From an uncultured Bacteroidia bacterium (GTDB lineage: Bacteria; Bacteroidota; Bacteroidia; Bacteroidales; UBA932), in assembly GCA_902797035.1 (NCBI GenBank), contig CADBRH010000035.1, forward strand, positions 62,001 through 126,000: a stretch of DNA of 64,000 bases, given 5' to 3'. Position numbers and translations under genes: made by a program. The notes beneath the pieces are model-generated. The model searched no databases and had not been told where the DNA came from. It worked only from the letters and a program-made list of their open reading frames with translations. Shown here one piece after another: positions 33,517 through 42,280 of the stretch; within the stretch, counting starts at the first letter, position 1, and each line of letters begins with the position of its first letter.

Positions 33517-34752
33517 TTATCTGATAATATTCAAGAAAACAGTGATGACGCCTGTGTTTATTATGTCCACGAACATGGCGCCGACAACTGGGACGATTAT
33601 GAACGGGTTGACAGCGAAACGGTATTTCAGGCAGACGGCGGACATATTAGCCATCGCGTTTGGAGTGGCGCCCAAACCGAAGCCGCAGACGCCGCTCACA
33701 AGGACAGCCGCGTCATAATCCTTGCCGAGCGCGCGGAAAGCGACGAGATACGAGAACAGCGCCATGAACAGTACCTGGGCGAGCAGGATGACAAGCAACG
33801 GCACGGCCAGTCCCGCGAGCTCCCATAGTTTGAGTGTGGCCATGGCCACCCCAAGGAACACCGAGAGGCAGATATCCCCAAGAGAGATGATTTTATCTAT
33901 TCTCAACGCCTCGCCGCCGTCGGAGAAAACCTCGACGATATTCCTGATCAGGCAAGCCGTGATAAGGGCTCCGAAATATGTCGGGAAGGTGATTCCAGTA
34001 AGGGCAAGAGCTTTGCTGAGGCACATCCCGCCGGCCATCGCTATAATCAAAAGATACACGGCCCTGGTGTAGTCCCTGAACGATTTCTCACCTGACTGGG
34101 GACGCTCGCGCTTAGACTCTGGTGAGGCCTCGCTTCCCTCGAGCGCCGCGGCGACATCATCAGACCCCGACTCCTCGGCGAGACCGCGTCTTCGTATCAA
34201 ACGCTCGGCGAGCGGACCTCCTATCATCGATCCGGCGATAAGACCGAATGTGGCACAAGCCATTGTTATCGATGACGCCCCTTGGAGCCCAAGACTCTCA
34301 AGAACGGGGGCGAAACCTCCCGAGGTGCCATGTCCCCCGCACATCGGTATGGATCCGGCGGCCATCCCGAGCAAAGGGTCAAGTCCCATAAGTCTGGCCG
34401 CCCCGACGGAAATGAAGTTCTGGCAAACAATCAGCGCGCCGACGAGAACAACCATCATCATCAGTGGCTTTCCGCCGCTTTTCAACGCCTTCATGTTGGA
34501 CTGGAAGCCGACCGATGTGAAAAAAACCATCATGCAGATGTCCTTGATGGTACCGTCGAAAGAGAACTCCACTCCGGCCAGATAATAAGACGCCATGGTC
34601 AGGATGGAGACCAACAGCCCACCCGATACAGGAGCGGGTATGCAGAACCTCTTCAGGAAAGGAATCTTCCTTGTGAGAAACATCCCCAGCGCGAGGGCGG
34701 CGACACCTATCCCGGCGGTCTGGTACATGTCTAAAGAGATCGAGTGGAGCAT
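33517..34752 (-). CDS. gltS: Sodium/glutamate symporter
   Basis: GltS imports glutamate with sodium. The 411-residue protein has two inverted repeats of five or more hydrophobic helices and the family segments RFCIPAPVSGGLLVS, MVFFTSVGFQSNMKALKSGG, MAAGSIPMCGGHGTSGGFAPVLESLG and VSGVCGFGLGATPNAMANMSAV. The central cytoplasmic loop is long and charged (about residues 185-225, rich in E, S and R). It is co-transcribed with the YwqE-like gene. Start ATG at 34752; length normal for the family. Confidence 0.93.
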   Translation of the reverse strand: MLHSISLDMYQTAGIGVAALALGMFLTRKIPFLKRFCIPAPVSGGLLVSILTMASYYLAGVEFSFDGTIKDICMMVFFTSVGFQSNMKALKSGGKPLMMMVVLVGALIVCQNFISVGAARLMGLDPLLGMAAGSIPMCGGHGTSGGFAPVLESLGLQGASSITMACATFGLIAGSMIGGPLAERLIRRRGLAEESGSDDVAAALEGSEASPESKRERPQSGEKSFRDYTRAVYLLIIAMAGGMCLSKALALTGITFPTYFGALITACLIRNIVEVFSDGGEALRIDKIISLGDICLSVFLGVAMATLKLWELAGLAVPLLVILLAQVLFMALFSYLVAFRALGKDYDAAVLVSGVCGFGLGATPNAMANMSAVCLKYRFAVNPFIIVPVVGAMFVDIINTGVITVFLNIIR

Positions 34753-34791
34753 CTTACTCTGTTTTGAAGCGTGAATATCGGAAAAAAATTT

Positions 34792-34799
34792 TAAATTTG
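34792..34799 (+). promoter_or_regulatory. -7 promoter box TAAATTTG for the DUF1846 gene
   Basis: TAAATTTG is an exact TAnnTTTG match 26 bases before the ATG at 34826. Confidence 0.42.
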
Positions 34800-34825
34800 T
34801 AACCCGTATTCAAATCAAGTCTCTT

Positions 34826-36319
34826 ATGAAATACGGGTTCGACAACGGGAAATACATCAAAATCCAGTCTGAACGCATCAAGGAGCGCATAGCCGCGTTC
34901 GGTGACAAGCTGTACATGGAGTTCGGCGGCAAGCTTTTCGACGACTACCACGCCAGCCGCGTCCTCCCCGGTTTCGAGCCGGACAGCAAGCTCAAGATGC
35001 TCATGCGGATGAAAGACGACGCTGAGATCATCATTGTGATCAGCGCCCTCGACATCGAGAAAAACAAGGTTCGGAGCGATCTCGGGATAACCTACGACAT
35101 GGATGTGCTGCGCCTACGGGACGAGTTCATGGACCGTGGCCTGAGCGTGAACAGCGTTGTCATAACCCATTTCAACGGCCAGTCAAGCGCCGAGGCCTAC
35201 CGCAAGAGGCTGGAGAATATGGGGATCACCGTTTACTATCATCACACGATCGAGGGTTATCCCAACAATGTCGCCCTTATCGACTCCGACGAGGGCTTCG
35301 GGAAAAACGATTATGTCGTTACGAGCAAGCCTCTTATCGTCGTCACCGCGCCGGGGCCGGGCAGCGGGAAGATGGCCGTCTGCCTGAGCCAGCTTTATCA
35401 GGAGAACAAGCGGGGCGTCAAAGCCGGCTACGCCAAATTCGAGACCTTCCCGATCTGGAATCTCCCACTCACCCACCCTGTCAACCTGGCCTATGAGGCC
35501 GCCACCGCCGATTTGGAGGATGTCAACATGATCGATCCCTTCCACCTCGACGCGTACGGCGAGACAGCCGTCAACTACAACCGGGACGTGGAGATTTTCC
35601 CTGTGATGAACGCCCTGTTCGACGACATCTATGGATACTCCCCGTACAAGTCCCCGACTGACATGGGTGTCAATATGGTAGGGAACTGTATCAGCGACGA
35701 CGAGGTCTGCCGGGAGGCCTCCCTTCAGGAGATCATAAGACGCTACTATAAGGCGCTTTGCGATTTCGCCGACGGGAAAGCTACCGAAAGCGAGGTGAGC
35801 AAGCTCGCCTTGCTGATGAAGAAAGCGAAAATCACCACGGCGTACCGTAAAACCACGGTCGCGGCCAAGGAGAGGCTGGAGGACGACGGTGTAGCCACCG
35901 CCGCCATCGAGTTGAGCGACGGCACCATTCTGACCGCAGCCACGAGTCCGCTGCTCGGGCCCAGCGCGGCGCTGTTGCTGAACGCCCTGAAGCATCTGGC
36001 CGGGATCGCGCACAACGTGAAACTGATCCCCCAGACCATGATCGAGCCCATCCAAAAGACAAAGGTGACCTATCTGCACGGACGTAATCCCAGATTGCAC
36101 ACGGACGAGGTCCTCGTGGCGATCTCCATGATGAGCCTTATCGACGAGAACTGCAAGATGGCCCTCGACCAGTTACCCAAACTTTTCGGGGCTCAGGTCC
36201 ACTCCACCGTGATCCTGAGCGAGGTTGACCGCAAGACATTCAACAAGTTAGGCATAGGTTTGACCTGTGATCCTGTAAGAAGAAGAGTATCCATCAAACA
36301 ACAAGAATATGAAGAATAG
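34826..36319 (+). CDS. DUF1846 domain protein
   Basis: This 497-residue cytoplasmic protein matches the DUF1846 family along its whole length. It begins MKYGFDNGKYIKIQSERIKER and contains YMEFGGKLFDDYHASRVLPGF, VVTAPGPGSGKMAVCLSQLY, SPYKSPTDMGVNMVGNCI, KTKVTYLHGRNPRLHTDEVL and IGLTCDPVRRR. The GPGSGK stretch resembles a nucleotide-binding loop. Structures exist for the family but no activity is firmly assigned. It overlaps the next gene by 11 bases, so the two are coupled. It is common in Firmicutes and Bacteroidota. Confidence 0.88.
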   Translation: MKYGFDNGKYIKIQSERIKERIAAFGDKLYMEFGGKLFDDYHASRVLPGFEPDSKLKMLMRMKDDAEIIIVISALDIEKNKVRSDLGITYDMDVLRLRDEFMDRGLSVNSVVITHFNGQSSAEAYRKRLENMGITVYYHHTIEGYPNNVALIDSDEGFGKNDYVVTSKPLIVVTAPGPGSGKMAVCLSQLYQENKRGVKAGYAKFETFPIWNLPLTHPVNLAYEAATADLEDVNMIDPFHLDAYGETAVNYNRDVEIFPVMNALFDDIYGYSPYKSPTDMGVNMVGNCISDDEVCREASLQEIIRRYYKALCDFADGKATESEVSKLALLMKKAKITTAYRKTTVAAKERLEDDGVATAAIELSDGTILTAATSPLLGPSAALLLNALKHLAGIAHNVKLIPQTMIEPIQKTKVTYLHGRNPRLHTDEVLVAISMMSLIDENCKMALDQLPKLFGAQVHSTVILSEVDRKTFNKLGIGLTCDPVRRRVSIKQQEYEE

Positions 36320-37250
36320 AATCATGAGAATCGCGGCCGTGGCTCTGGCCGCCCTCCTTCTGGCCGGATGTACCGGCGGTAAGGCCCCCAAGACCGTCTT
36401 CCCTAAGAAGCTCCCTGTCGGAGTACAGCTCTACAGCGTCCGCACCGACCTTGAGGCCGATTTCTACGGCACACTCAAAAAGGTCAGCGAGATGGGTTAC
36501 ACAGGAGTGGAGTTCTACGGCGAGTATTATGGCAACTCAGTGACCCAGGTCAAGCGCTGGTGCGTGGAACTTGGACTTATCCCCTTCTCGAACCATGTCC
36601 CTTTCCAGCAGATGATCGACGATGTCGATAAGGTGATCGAGGAAAACACCATCCTTGGGGTCCAGTACATCGTGTTCCCCTACATGGATGAGGCCAGCCG
36701 TCCCGGGATCGATCCGGAACAGTTTAAAGAGACTGTGGCTAAAATCGGCGAGGTCGGCGCCAAAGTACGCGAGGCCGGTTTCCAGCTTCTTTACCACAAT
36801 CACGACTTCGAGTTCGTGACCCTCCCTGACGGGACTCTCGCTTACGACTATATCTTCTCGTCAAACGCCCGTGAGAACCTGCAGAACGAGCTTGACGTCT
36901 GCTGGTGCGACTACGCCGGCCAGGATGTGATCGAGACACTGCGCAGGTACGGGAACGGCGGCACCCCTGTTGTACACGCCAAGGACTACAAGCTTGAGGG
37001 CCACCTCAGCTCCGCGCCTTACGCCCTGATCGGTGTCAATACCGACAACTCGATGAAGGATGAGGGTGGCTGGTTCGAGTACAGGCCTCTCGGCTGCGGC
37101 CAGCTTGACATGGAAAAGATCCTTCTTACCGCCATGGAGACCGGCGCCCGCTGGATCTGCGTCGAGCAGGATGAGCCCAGCATGGGCTTGAGCCGTCTGG
37201 AAGGCATCCAGAAGAGCATCGAGTATCTTAAGGGACTTGACCTTATCTAG
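36309..37250 (+). CDS. Sugar phosphate isomerase/epimerase lipoprotein
   Basis: This 313-residue protein has a lipoprotein signal (LLAGC, Cys21) and an AP endonuclease 2-like TIM barrel. It contains VGVQLYSVRTDLEADFYGTLKKV and YTGVEFYGEYYGN. Probable metal ligands lie in LLYHNHDFEF, NELDVCWCDYAG, VVHAKDYKL and ICVEQDEP. It resembles the protein at 16625-17515, and both are lipid-anchored. Its ATG lies inside the DUF1846 gene. It is convergent with the porin-like gene, 15 bases away. The natural substrate is unknown. Confidence 0.85.
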   Translation: MKNRIMRIAAVALAALLLAGCTGGKAPKTVFPKKLPVGVQLYSVRTDLEADFYGTLKKVSEMGYTGVEFYGEYYGNSVTQVKRWCVELGLIPFSNHVPFQQMIDDVDKVIEENTILGVQYIVFPYMDEASRPGIDPEQFKETVAKIGEVGAKVREAGFQLLYHNHDFEFVTLPDGTLAYDYIFSSNARENLQNELDVCWCDYAGQDVIETLRRYGNGGTPVVHAKDYKLEGHLSSAPYALIGVNTDNSMKDEGGWFEYRPLGCGQLDMEKILLTAMETGARWICVEQDEPSMGLSRLEGIQKSIEYLKGLDLI

Positions 37251-37265
37251 CGACTGCCGGGACGC

Positions 37266-38258
37266 TTACTTCCCGCCGATAATATCCGCCCGCCAGGTGA
37301 CTCCGAGCTCGAAGTTATTCTTGCGGGCGGAATTGTCTCTGTAATAAACCGCGTGAAGGCGCAGGTTGTCTTTACTTAGAGGAAACCACTCCAGCCCGGC
37401 CCCGGCGTAGACATATTCGGTTCCGGGAGCGATCACCAGGTCATAGGCCCTTCCCTCGGAGTCGATGTTCCTCGCGTTGTTGAACTCATACCCACCTTTC
37501 GCGCAAATATTCCAGCGGCCGAGACTCCAGATGAACTTCGAGATGAATGACATGTCCCCGAACAGGAAGTCGCTCTGACCCAACCCCGCCCTGTTCATCA
37601 CGTCCAGGTCAAGAAGGACGTTCCCGAAAAGGAAACGATTGCCGAACGCGATGTAGTTGACGAGACGCTTATCCTGGTCTTCAACGAGATTGGCGCTCCA
37701 TATGGTGTTCCACCAAGGGGTGAAACGCCCGCTCCACGCGAGATTGTACGCGTAGATGCTCTGGAAGCCCAGCGATAGCGGAGAGTTGCACACTTGCGCG
37801 ACGAGGCTCTGGTCATCCTTGAACTTATAAGTGGCCGAGAACCCGAAAGTGAAGCACTGGTAGATATTGTTGCAGAACTGGCTGTAGTAATACACGTCGA
37901 TGGGCGCGGCGTCATACTCATATCCTCCTATAAGGACAGTCTGTTTCCCCGCCATAAGACTCCAACGGTCGTTGGCGTCCCAGTTGACATACATGAAGTC
38001 AGTGGCGTTGAACATATTACGCTCGTCAAAGACTTTCTTGTTGAGCCGCTGGCGGATGCGATAGCTGACATTCGGAGCTATATGGCCGAGAAGATGGAGA
38101 TTAAGGTACTCCCCTATCATCTGGCTATTGTACTCACCGTCCTCAGTCTCCTGATGGAAAGAGGCGCGCATGTCCAGAAAGAACCTGTCCACTCCTCCCT
38201 GGGCGGACATCAGGACGGGCGCCCAGATAAGCAGGAACCCGACAACTAATTTCCTCAT
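37266..38258 (-). CDS. Porin-like outer-membrane beta-barrel protein
   Basis: This 330-residue protein has a signal peptide (MRKLVVGFLLIWAPVLMSAQ) and a body of alternating strands rich in aromatic residues, with no recognised enzymatic domain. Segments SLMAGKQTVLIGGYEYDAAP and LEWFPLSKDNLRLHAVYYRD recur in similar form in the protein at 42281-43264 ([34 protein letters not shown]). The two are therefore paralogues and resemble phosphate-selective porin O/P-type barrels. The ATG at 38258 was chosen over an upstream TTG. It lies 8 bases after the S46 peptidase gene and is probably co-transcribed with it. Confidence 0.7.
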   Translation of the reverse strand: MRKLVVGFLLIWAPVLMSAQGGVDRFFLDMRASFHQETEDGEYNSQMIGEYLNLHLLGHIAPNVSYRIRQRLNKKVFDERNMFNATDFMYVNWDANDRWSLMAGKQTVLIGGYEYDAAPIDVYYYSQFCNNIYQCFTFGFSATYKFKDDQSLVAQVCNSPLSLGFQSIYAYNLAWSGRFTPWWNTIWSANLVEDQDKRLVNYIAFGNRFLFGNVLLDLDVMNRAGLGQSDFLFGDMSFISKFIWSLGRWNICAKGGYEFNNARNIDSEGRAYDLVIAPGTEYVYAGAGLEWFPLSKDNLRLHAVYYRDNSARKNNFELGVTWRADIIGGK

Positions 38259-38266
38259 AACCTTTT

Positions 38267-40336
38267 TCAATCAGCGAAATCCATCTCGTCGAACAAGTAT
38301 GAGGCACCGCCTATCTTGTCCACGACGAAGAGCAGGTAACGGATATCGATCGAGATGTTCCTGCATACTTCGGGGTCGAAGACAATGTCGCTCATGGTGC
38401 CTTCCCAAACCCGGTCGAAGTTGATTCCTATCAGATTGCCGTCGGCGTTTATGACCGGCGAGCCGGAGTTGCCTCCCGAAGTGTGGTTAGTGGCGATGAA
38501 ACAGACCGGTTGGTCTTCATGACCGCCCTCGGCGTAAATGTCCCTCAATGCCTGCGGGATGTTGTAATCGAATATCTCAGGGTTATCCTTCTCTATAATT
38601 CCTTTCAGGGTGGAGACCGGCGCGTAGGTCATTCCATCAGCGGGGCTATAGCCCTCGACATGACCGTAAGCGACTCTCAACGTAAGGTTCGCGTCGGGAT
38701 AGAAAGCCTTGTCAGGCTCGAATTCCATCTGGGCCTTCATGTAGTCCCTGTTGGCGAGACGGATCTTGGCGTTCGCGTCGGTGATGACCGGAGCCAAAGT
38801 CTCGGCATACCACACGTTGAAAGCGTCCTGAAGCTCATAGGCCGGGTCGGACATAAGCGCGTCCACATCATCCTTTGTGAGGGCGGACACCTTAGCCGCG
38901 CTGGTGAACACCGAGTTTTTGAACAGGTCGTCTTTCCAAGCCTCGACACTGCCGTAGGCTGAGAGTTTCTCCTTGAAATACTCAGGCTTGAAAGAGTCGT
39001 CCATATTCTTGTCGAAGGCGTCCAGCATGGCCACGAATATCTCCTCGTCGATAGGCTGGTAATAGTCTTTGAAAAAAGACTCGGCGGCTCCGGCGGCCGA
39101 CCTGCCAGTCCTCAGCGTGTTAACCACATTCGAGGCGAACTGGAGGAGCTCGACCCCACGTATGGTCTCGGTGTAATACTCATAGGCGTGATAATAAGGG
39201 TTACGTTCAGCGTAATACTCGCCAATCTTATCAACAAGTCCCTCATACTTAGTTCCTTCCGCCCATTTATTGAAGCGAGACTCAAACTCCCGCTTGGCGG
39301 CCACGGTCTTCATCTTCTTGAGTCCCTTGACCTCTCCCTGCCATTTCTTCCACGCGTTGGAGATGCCGGCGTTCTTCGAGGAATACTGGATGCGGACAGC
39401 CTGGCTCTCACTCATGTGTTTTCTCTGGATATCCAGCCTCTTGGTACGGAGATCTATTTTCTGGGGATCGGAGACCTCCGCGACATATCTGACCTCCTCG
39501 GACATCACATATTCCTTGGTGCTTCCCGGACACCCGTAAACGAAGGTGAAGTCCCCGGGCTTGACGCCGGCGCGGGAGATTTTGAAAGACCTCTTGGGAC
39601 GGTAGGGGACATTGTCCTCGGAATAATCCGCCGGCTCATTGTCTTTGTCGGCGTAGATCCTGAAAATCGAGAAATCGCCGGTATGACGGGGCCACATCCA
39701 GTTGTCGGTGTCTCCCCCGAACTTACCGATCGAGGACGGCGGCGCTCCCACAAGCCTCACGTCGCGGTATATCTTGTACACGAAAAGGAAATACTGGTTC
39801 CCGTAATACAAGGCCTCGACCGTGGCCCTTAGTCCTTTGCCTTCCCCCATCGCCGCTCTGATGATGGGGGCGGAGTTGGTCCTGACGACCGAGTCCCTCT
39901 GGGCCTCGGTCATTGAGGGGTCATAGCCTTTCAGGACCTCATCGGTCACATCCTCCATCCTCTGGAGGAAACTCACCGACAATCCCCTGTTCGGCAGTTC
40001 CTGGCTCCTGTCCATCGCCCAGAAACCGTCTTTGAGATAATCATGCTCGACACTGCTGTGCCGCTGGATGAAACTGTAGCCGCAGTGATGGTTCGTCAGC
40101 AAAAGTCCCTGGTCGGACACCACCTCTCCGGTGCAACCGCCCCCGAAGAGGACAACAGCGTCTTTAAGGGACGCCTGGTTGACACTGTAGACGTCCTCAG
40201 CCGACAGTCTGAAGCCTTTGGCCTGCATGTCAGCTATCCTTTGTGAGATAAGGACTGGAAGCCACATCCCCTCGTCGGCAATGGCGGAACCCATGGCGAC
40301 CATAAGGATAAAAAAGGATAAAACGATTCTTTTCAT
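38267..40336 (-). CDS. S46 family dipeptidyl-peptidase (DPP7/DPP11 type)
   Basis: This 689-residue exported serine protease removes dipeptides from peptide N-termini in the periplasm. The signal peptide ends after GSAIA (about residue 20). The catalytic histidine lies in LLLTNHHCGY (residues 83-84) and the serine in TSGGNSGSPVI (Ser624). Other family blocks are GDTDNWMWPRHTGDFSIFRIY and VYGCPGSTKEY. The sequence after the serine reads GINFDRVWEGTMSD. An arginine at that FDR position is associated with acidic (Asp/Glu) preference in DPP11, against glycine in DPP7, so a DPP11-like specificity is suggested but not shown. The ATG at 40336 was chosen over a GTG 8 codons upstream. Confidence 0.93.
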   Translation of the reverse strand: MKRIVLSFFILMVAMGSAIADEGMWLPVLISQRIADMQAKGFRLSAEDVYSVNQASLKDAVVLFGGGCTGEVVSDQGLLLTNHHCGYSFIQRHSSVEHDYLKDGFWAMDRSQELPNRGLSVSFLQRMEDVTDEVLKGYDPSMTEAQRDSVVRTNSAPIIRAAMGEGKGLRATVEALYYGNQYFLFVYKIYRDVRLVGAPPSSIGKFGGDTDNWMWPRHTGDFSIFRIYADKDNEPADYSEDNVPYRPKRSFKISRAGVKPGDFTFVYGCPGSTKEYVMSEEVRYVAEVSDPQKIDLRTKRLDIQRKHMSESQAVRIQYSSKNAGISNAWKKWQGEVKGLKKMKTVAAKREFESRFNKWAEGTKYEGLVDKIGEYYAERNPYYHAYEYYTETIRGVELLQFASNVVNTLRTGRSAAGAAESFFKDYYQPIDEEIFVAMLDAFDKNMDDSFKPEYFKEKLSAYGSVEAWKDDLFKNSVFTSAAKVSALTKDDVDALMSDPAYELQDAFNVWYAETLAPVITDANAKIRLANRDYMKAQMEFEPDKAFYPDANLTLRVAYGHVEGYSPADGMTYAPVSTLKGIIEKDNPEIFDYNIPQALRDIYAEGGHEDQPVCFIATNHTSGGNSGSPVINADGNLIGINFDRVWEGTMSDIVFDPEVCRNISIDIRYLLFVVDKIGGASYLFDEMDFAD

Positions 40337-40359
40337 CTCATTAACGGTGTTAAAGCACA

Positions 40360-40389
40360 CAAAAATAAGAATTAATTGTATATTGTCAA
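40360..40389 (-). promoter_or_regulatory. Promoter of the S46 peptidase gene (-33 TTG, -7 TATTTTTG)
   Basis: TTG (40387-40389) and TATTTTTG (40360-40367) on the minus strand are separated by 19 bases, the spacing of Bacteroidota sigma-ABfr promoters. The -7 box ends 23 bases before the ATG at 40336. Confidence 0.5.
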
Positions 40390-40396
40390 GGATTAG

Positions 40397-41758
40397 ATGG
40401 TTTTAGGCATGAACGGCACAGAGAGATTCACCAATTGGCTGAAGAATGTAATAAGCATCAACGACCAGATAGACACCGAAGTCGCGGCGGCGAAAATCAA
40501 AAGCGACATCTATTTCAGGGGGCCGAACGTGTGGATCCTCGCCTTCTCCGTGATAATCGCCTCGGTGGGTCTCAATATCAACTCCACCGCGGTCATCATC
40601 GGAGCGATGCTGATATCCCCGTTAATGGGTCCTATCATGGGTCTAGGGCTCGCCCTCGGAACCAACGACACCTCCCTCCTCAAAGGCAGTGTCAGGAACT
40701 TGCTGATCATGGTCATCGTCAGCCTTCTCGCGGCGTCGCTATATTTCCTGGTATCCCCTCTCAACCTGGTGAATCCCACCGAGTTGACCGCCAGGACCAG
40801 ACCTACTATATACGATGTGCTTGTGGCCCTGTTCGGCGGTCTTGCCGGCATCCTCGAGAGCAGCCGCAAGGAGAAAGGGACAGTCCTCGCAGGAGTGGCC
40901 ATCGCGACAGCCCTCATGCCTCCCCTCTGCACCGCCGGATACGGGATAGCTAAAGGCAACTCGGCCTTTTTCTTCGGGGCGATGCTGCTTTTCCTCATCA
41001 ACTGCGTGTTCATCATCCTGGCGACCTATTTGATGACCAAGTATTTACGGTTCAAGGAGGCCGAGTACGCGTCCTCGGCCGCCGCCAGAAGGACAAGGAC
41101 CCTAATGACCATCGCCATCATAGCCGTCATGGTACCGAGCCTCTGGAGCGCCACCCTCATGGTGATGGACAATAACTTCGAGAGGAATGTCCGCTCGTTC
41201 GTCGCCGACAACAAGAATTTCGGCCAAGGATATATTTACGATTATCACATCACTGAGGGCAAGGACAGGAAGGTGGAGGTGTTCTACGCCGGCAGGAAAC
41301 TGACCGGGGAGGAGATGGAGTTCCTTTCGGAGTCCGCCATCTCTCACGGGATCCCGGCCGACAAACTCCAGATTAAAGAGAGGGATCTCGGGGACTCCGA
41401 CAAGGCGACAGACCAGTTGCTCAAGGGCATCTACGAGAGGGCTGAGGATGAGATAAAGCGCAAGGACCTAAAGATTAAGGATTTGGAAAACGAGTTGTCC
41501 GAGATGAAAGGAAGGGATGTCAACTACCGCAGGCTCGCCAGGGAGATCCGTTACAGTTATCCCGAAGTGAATGACATAACAATAACCAAGGGAGCCGAGG
41601 TGGATGACAGTCTGAGGGTTAAAGACAGGACCGTTGTCCTTGCCGTGTCCAAGAGACCGATAGAGCCGTCCAGATTGAGGAAGGTGGAGGAATGGCTCCG
41701 CCTGAGGATGGAGGACACTACCGTTGTAGTCCACAATATCAATTATCACCATGAGTAA
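40397..41758 (+). CDS. DUF389 family membrane protein
   Basis: This 453-residue protein carries the DUF389 hydrophobic domain: GPNVWILAFSVIIASVGLNINSTAVIIGAMLISPLMGPIMGLGLALGTND, then several more helices to about residue 260. The C-terminal third is soluble, with a coiled-coil stretch (IYERAEDEIKRKDLKIKDLENELSEM) and an OmpA-like small domain. The function is unknown in bacteria. It is divergent from the S46 gene. Its stop shares two bases with the next start (TAATG), so the plug-domain lipoprotein is translationally coupled to it. An ATG at 40409 is an alternative start. Confidence 0.85.
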   Translation: MVLGMNGTERFTNWLKNVISINDQIDTEVAAAKIKSDIYFRGPNVWILAFSVIIASVGLNINSTAVIIGAMLISPLMGPIMGLGLALGTNDTSLLKGSVRNLLIMVIVSLLAASLYFLVSPLNLVNPTELTARTRPTIYDVLVALFGGLAGILESSRKEKGTVLAGVAIATALMPPLCTAGYGIAKGNSAFFFGAMLLFLINCVFIILATYLMTKYLRFKEAEYASSAAARRTRTLMTIAIIAVMVPSLWSATLMVMDNNFERNVRSFVADNKNFGQGYIYDYHITEGKDRKVEVFYAGRKLTGEEMEFLSESAISHGIPADKLQIKERDLGDSDKATDQLLKGIYERAEDEIKRKDLKIKDLENELSEMKGRDVNYRRLAREIRYSYPEVNDITITKGAEVDDSLRVKDRTVVLAVSKRPIEPSRLRKVEEWLRLRMEDTTVVVHNINYHHE

Positions 41759-42219
41759 TGAGTAAAAAGTGTCTGTTTATTCTTGTCGTTCTTCTCGCGG
41801 CGGTGGCATGTTCCTCCGGCAAGCAGGCCCTGAGCGTCACGGAAGACGATGAGATTGTTGATCTCGGCTACGAGAAAACCAGCAAGGATGCCCTGACCGG
41901 TTCCGTAGGTCAGGTTAAAAACAAAAACACCCGGGTGTACAACTCGATCTATGATTATTTCCGCGAGAAGGTTCCGGGGGTGGTCGTCGAATACTCCGAT
42001 AGTCAGACGGCGAGAATATACATCCGGGGGTTGAACTCGATAAACAGTCCCACCGACCCTCTGTTCATCGTCGATGGCGTTGAAGTTGACGACATCTCGA
42101 TGATAAATCCCTACGAGGTCGATTCCGTCACCGTCCTTAAGGACACCGACGCCGCCATGTACGGAGTCAGAGGCAATAATGGAGTGGTGATTATTAATTT
42201 AAAGAAATCGGTTAAATAG
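41758..42219 (+). CDS. Lipoprotein consisting of a TonB-receptor plug domain only
   Basis: This 153-residue protein has a lipoprotein signal (AVAC, Cys18). After a short linker it has a complete SusC-type plug segment: IYDYFREKVPGVVVEY, ARIYIRGLNSINSPTDPLFIVDG, SMINPYEVDSVTVLKDTDAAMYGVRGNNGVVII. It stops there, with no barrel. In normal receptors this region leads into a beta-barrel of over 500 residues. No frameshift or barrel remnant follows, and the gene ends cleanly 15 bases before the next promoter box, so this looks like a genuine small protein. It is coupled to the DUF389 gene. It may interact with TonB, a receptor or the outer membrane; its role is unknown. Confidence 0.85.
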   Translation: MSKKCLFILVVLLAAVACSSGKQALSVTEDDEIVDLGYEKTSKDALTGSVGQVKNKNTRVYNSIYDYFREKVPGVVVEYSDSQTARIYIRGLNSINSPTDPLFIVDGVEVDDISMINPYEVDSVTVLKDTDAAMYGVRGNNGVVIINLKKSVK

Positions 42220-42234
42220 TTATTTTTTATTTCT

Positions 42235-42242
42235 TATCTTTG
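42235..42242 (+). promoter_or_regulatory. -7 promoter box TATCTTTG for the porin-pot operon
   Basis: TATCTTTG fits TAnnTTTG and lies 38 bases before the ATG at 42281, so transcription of the porin-like gene and the coupled pot genes probably begins here. Confidence 0.45.
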
Positions 42243-42280
42243 CCGTTCAAGTTGAACTAAATAAATCTTTATGGGTTTAA

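Noticed and set aside
35183..36100. A 305-codon open frame on the minus strand
   Set aside because: Antisense shadow of the DUF1846 gene, which is full length and conserved.
41758..42219. The plug-only protein as a frameshifted TonB receptor
   Set aside because: The 61 bases to the next gene hold a promoter box and no barrel sequence in any frame.
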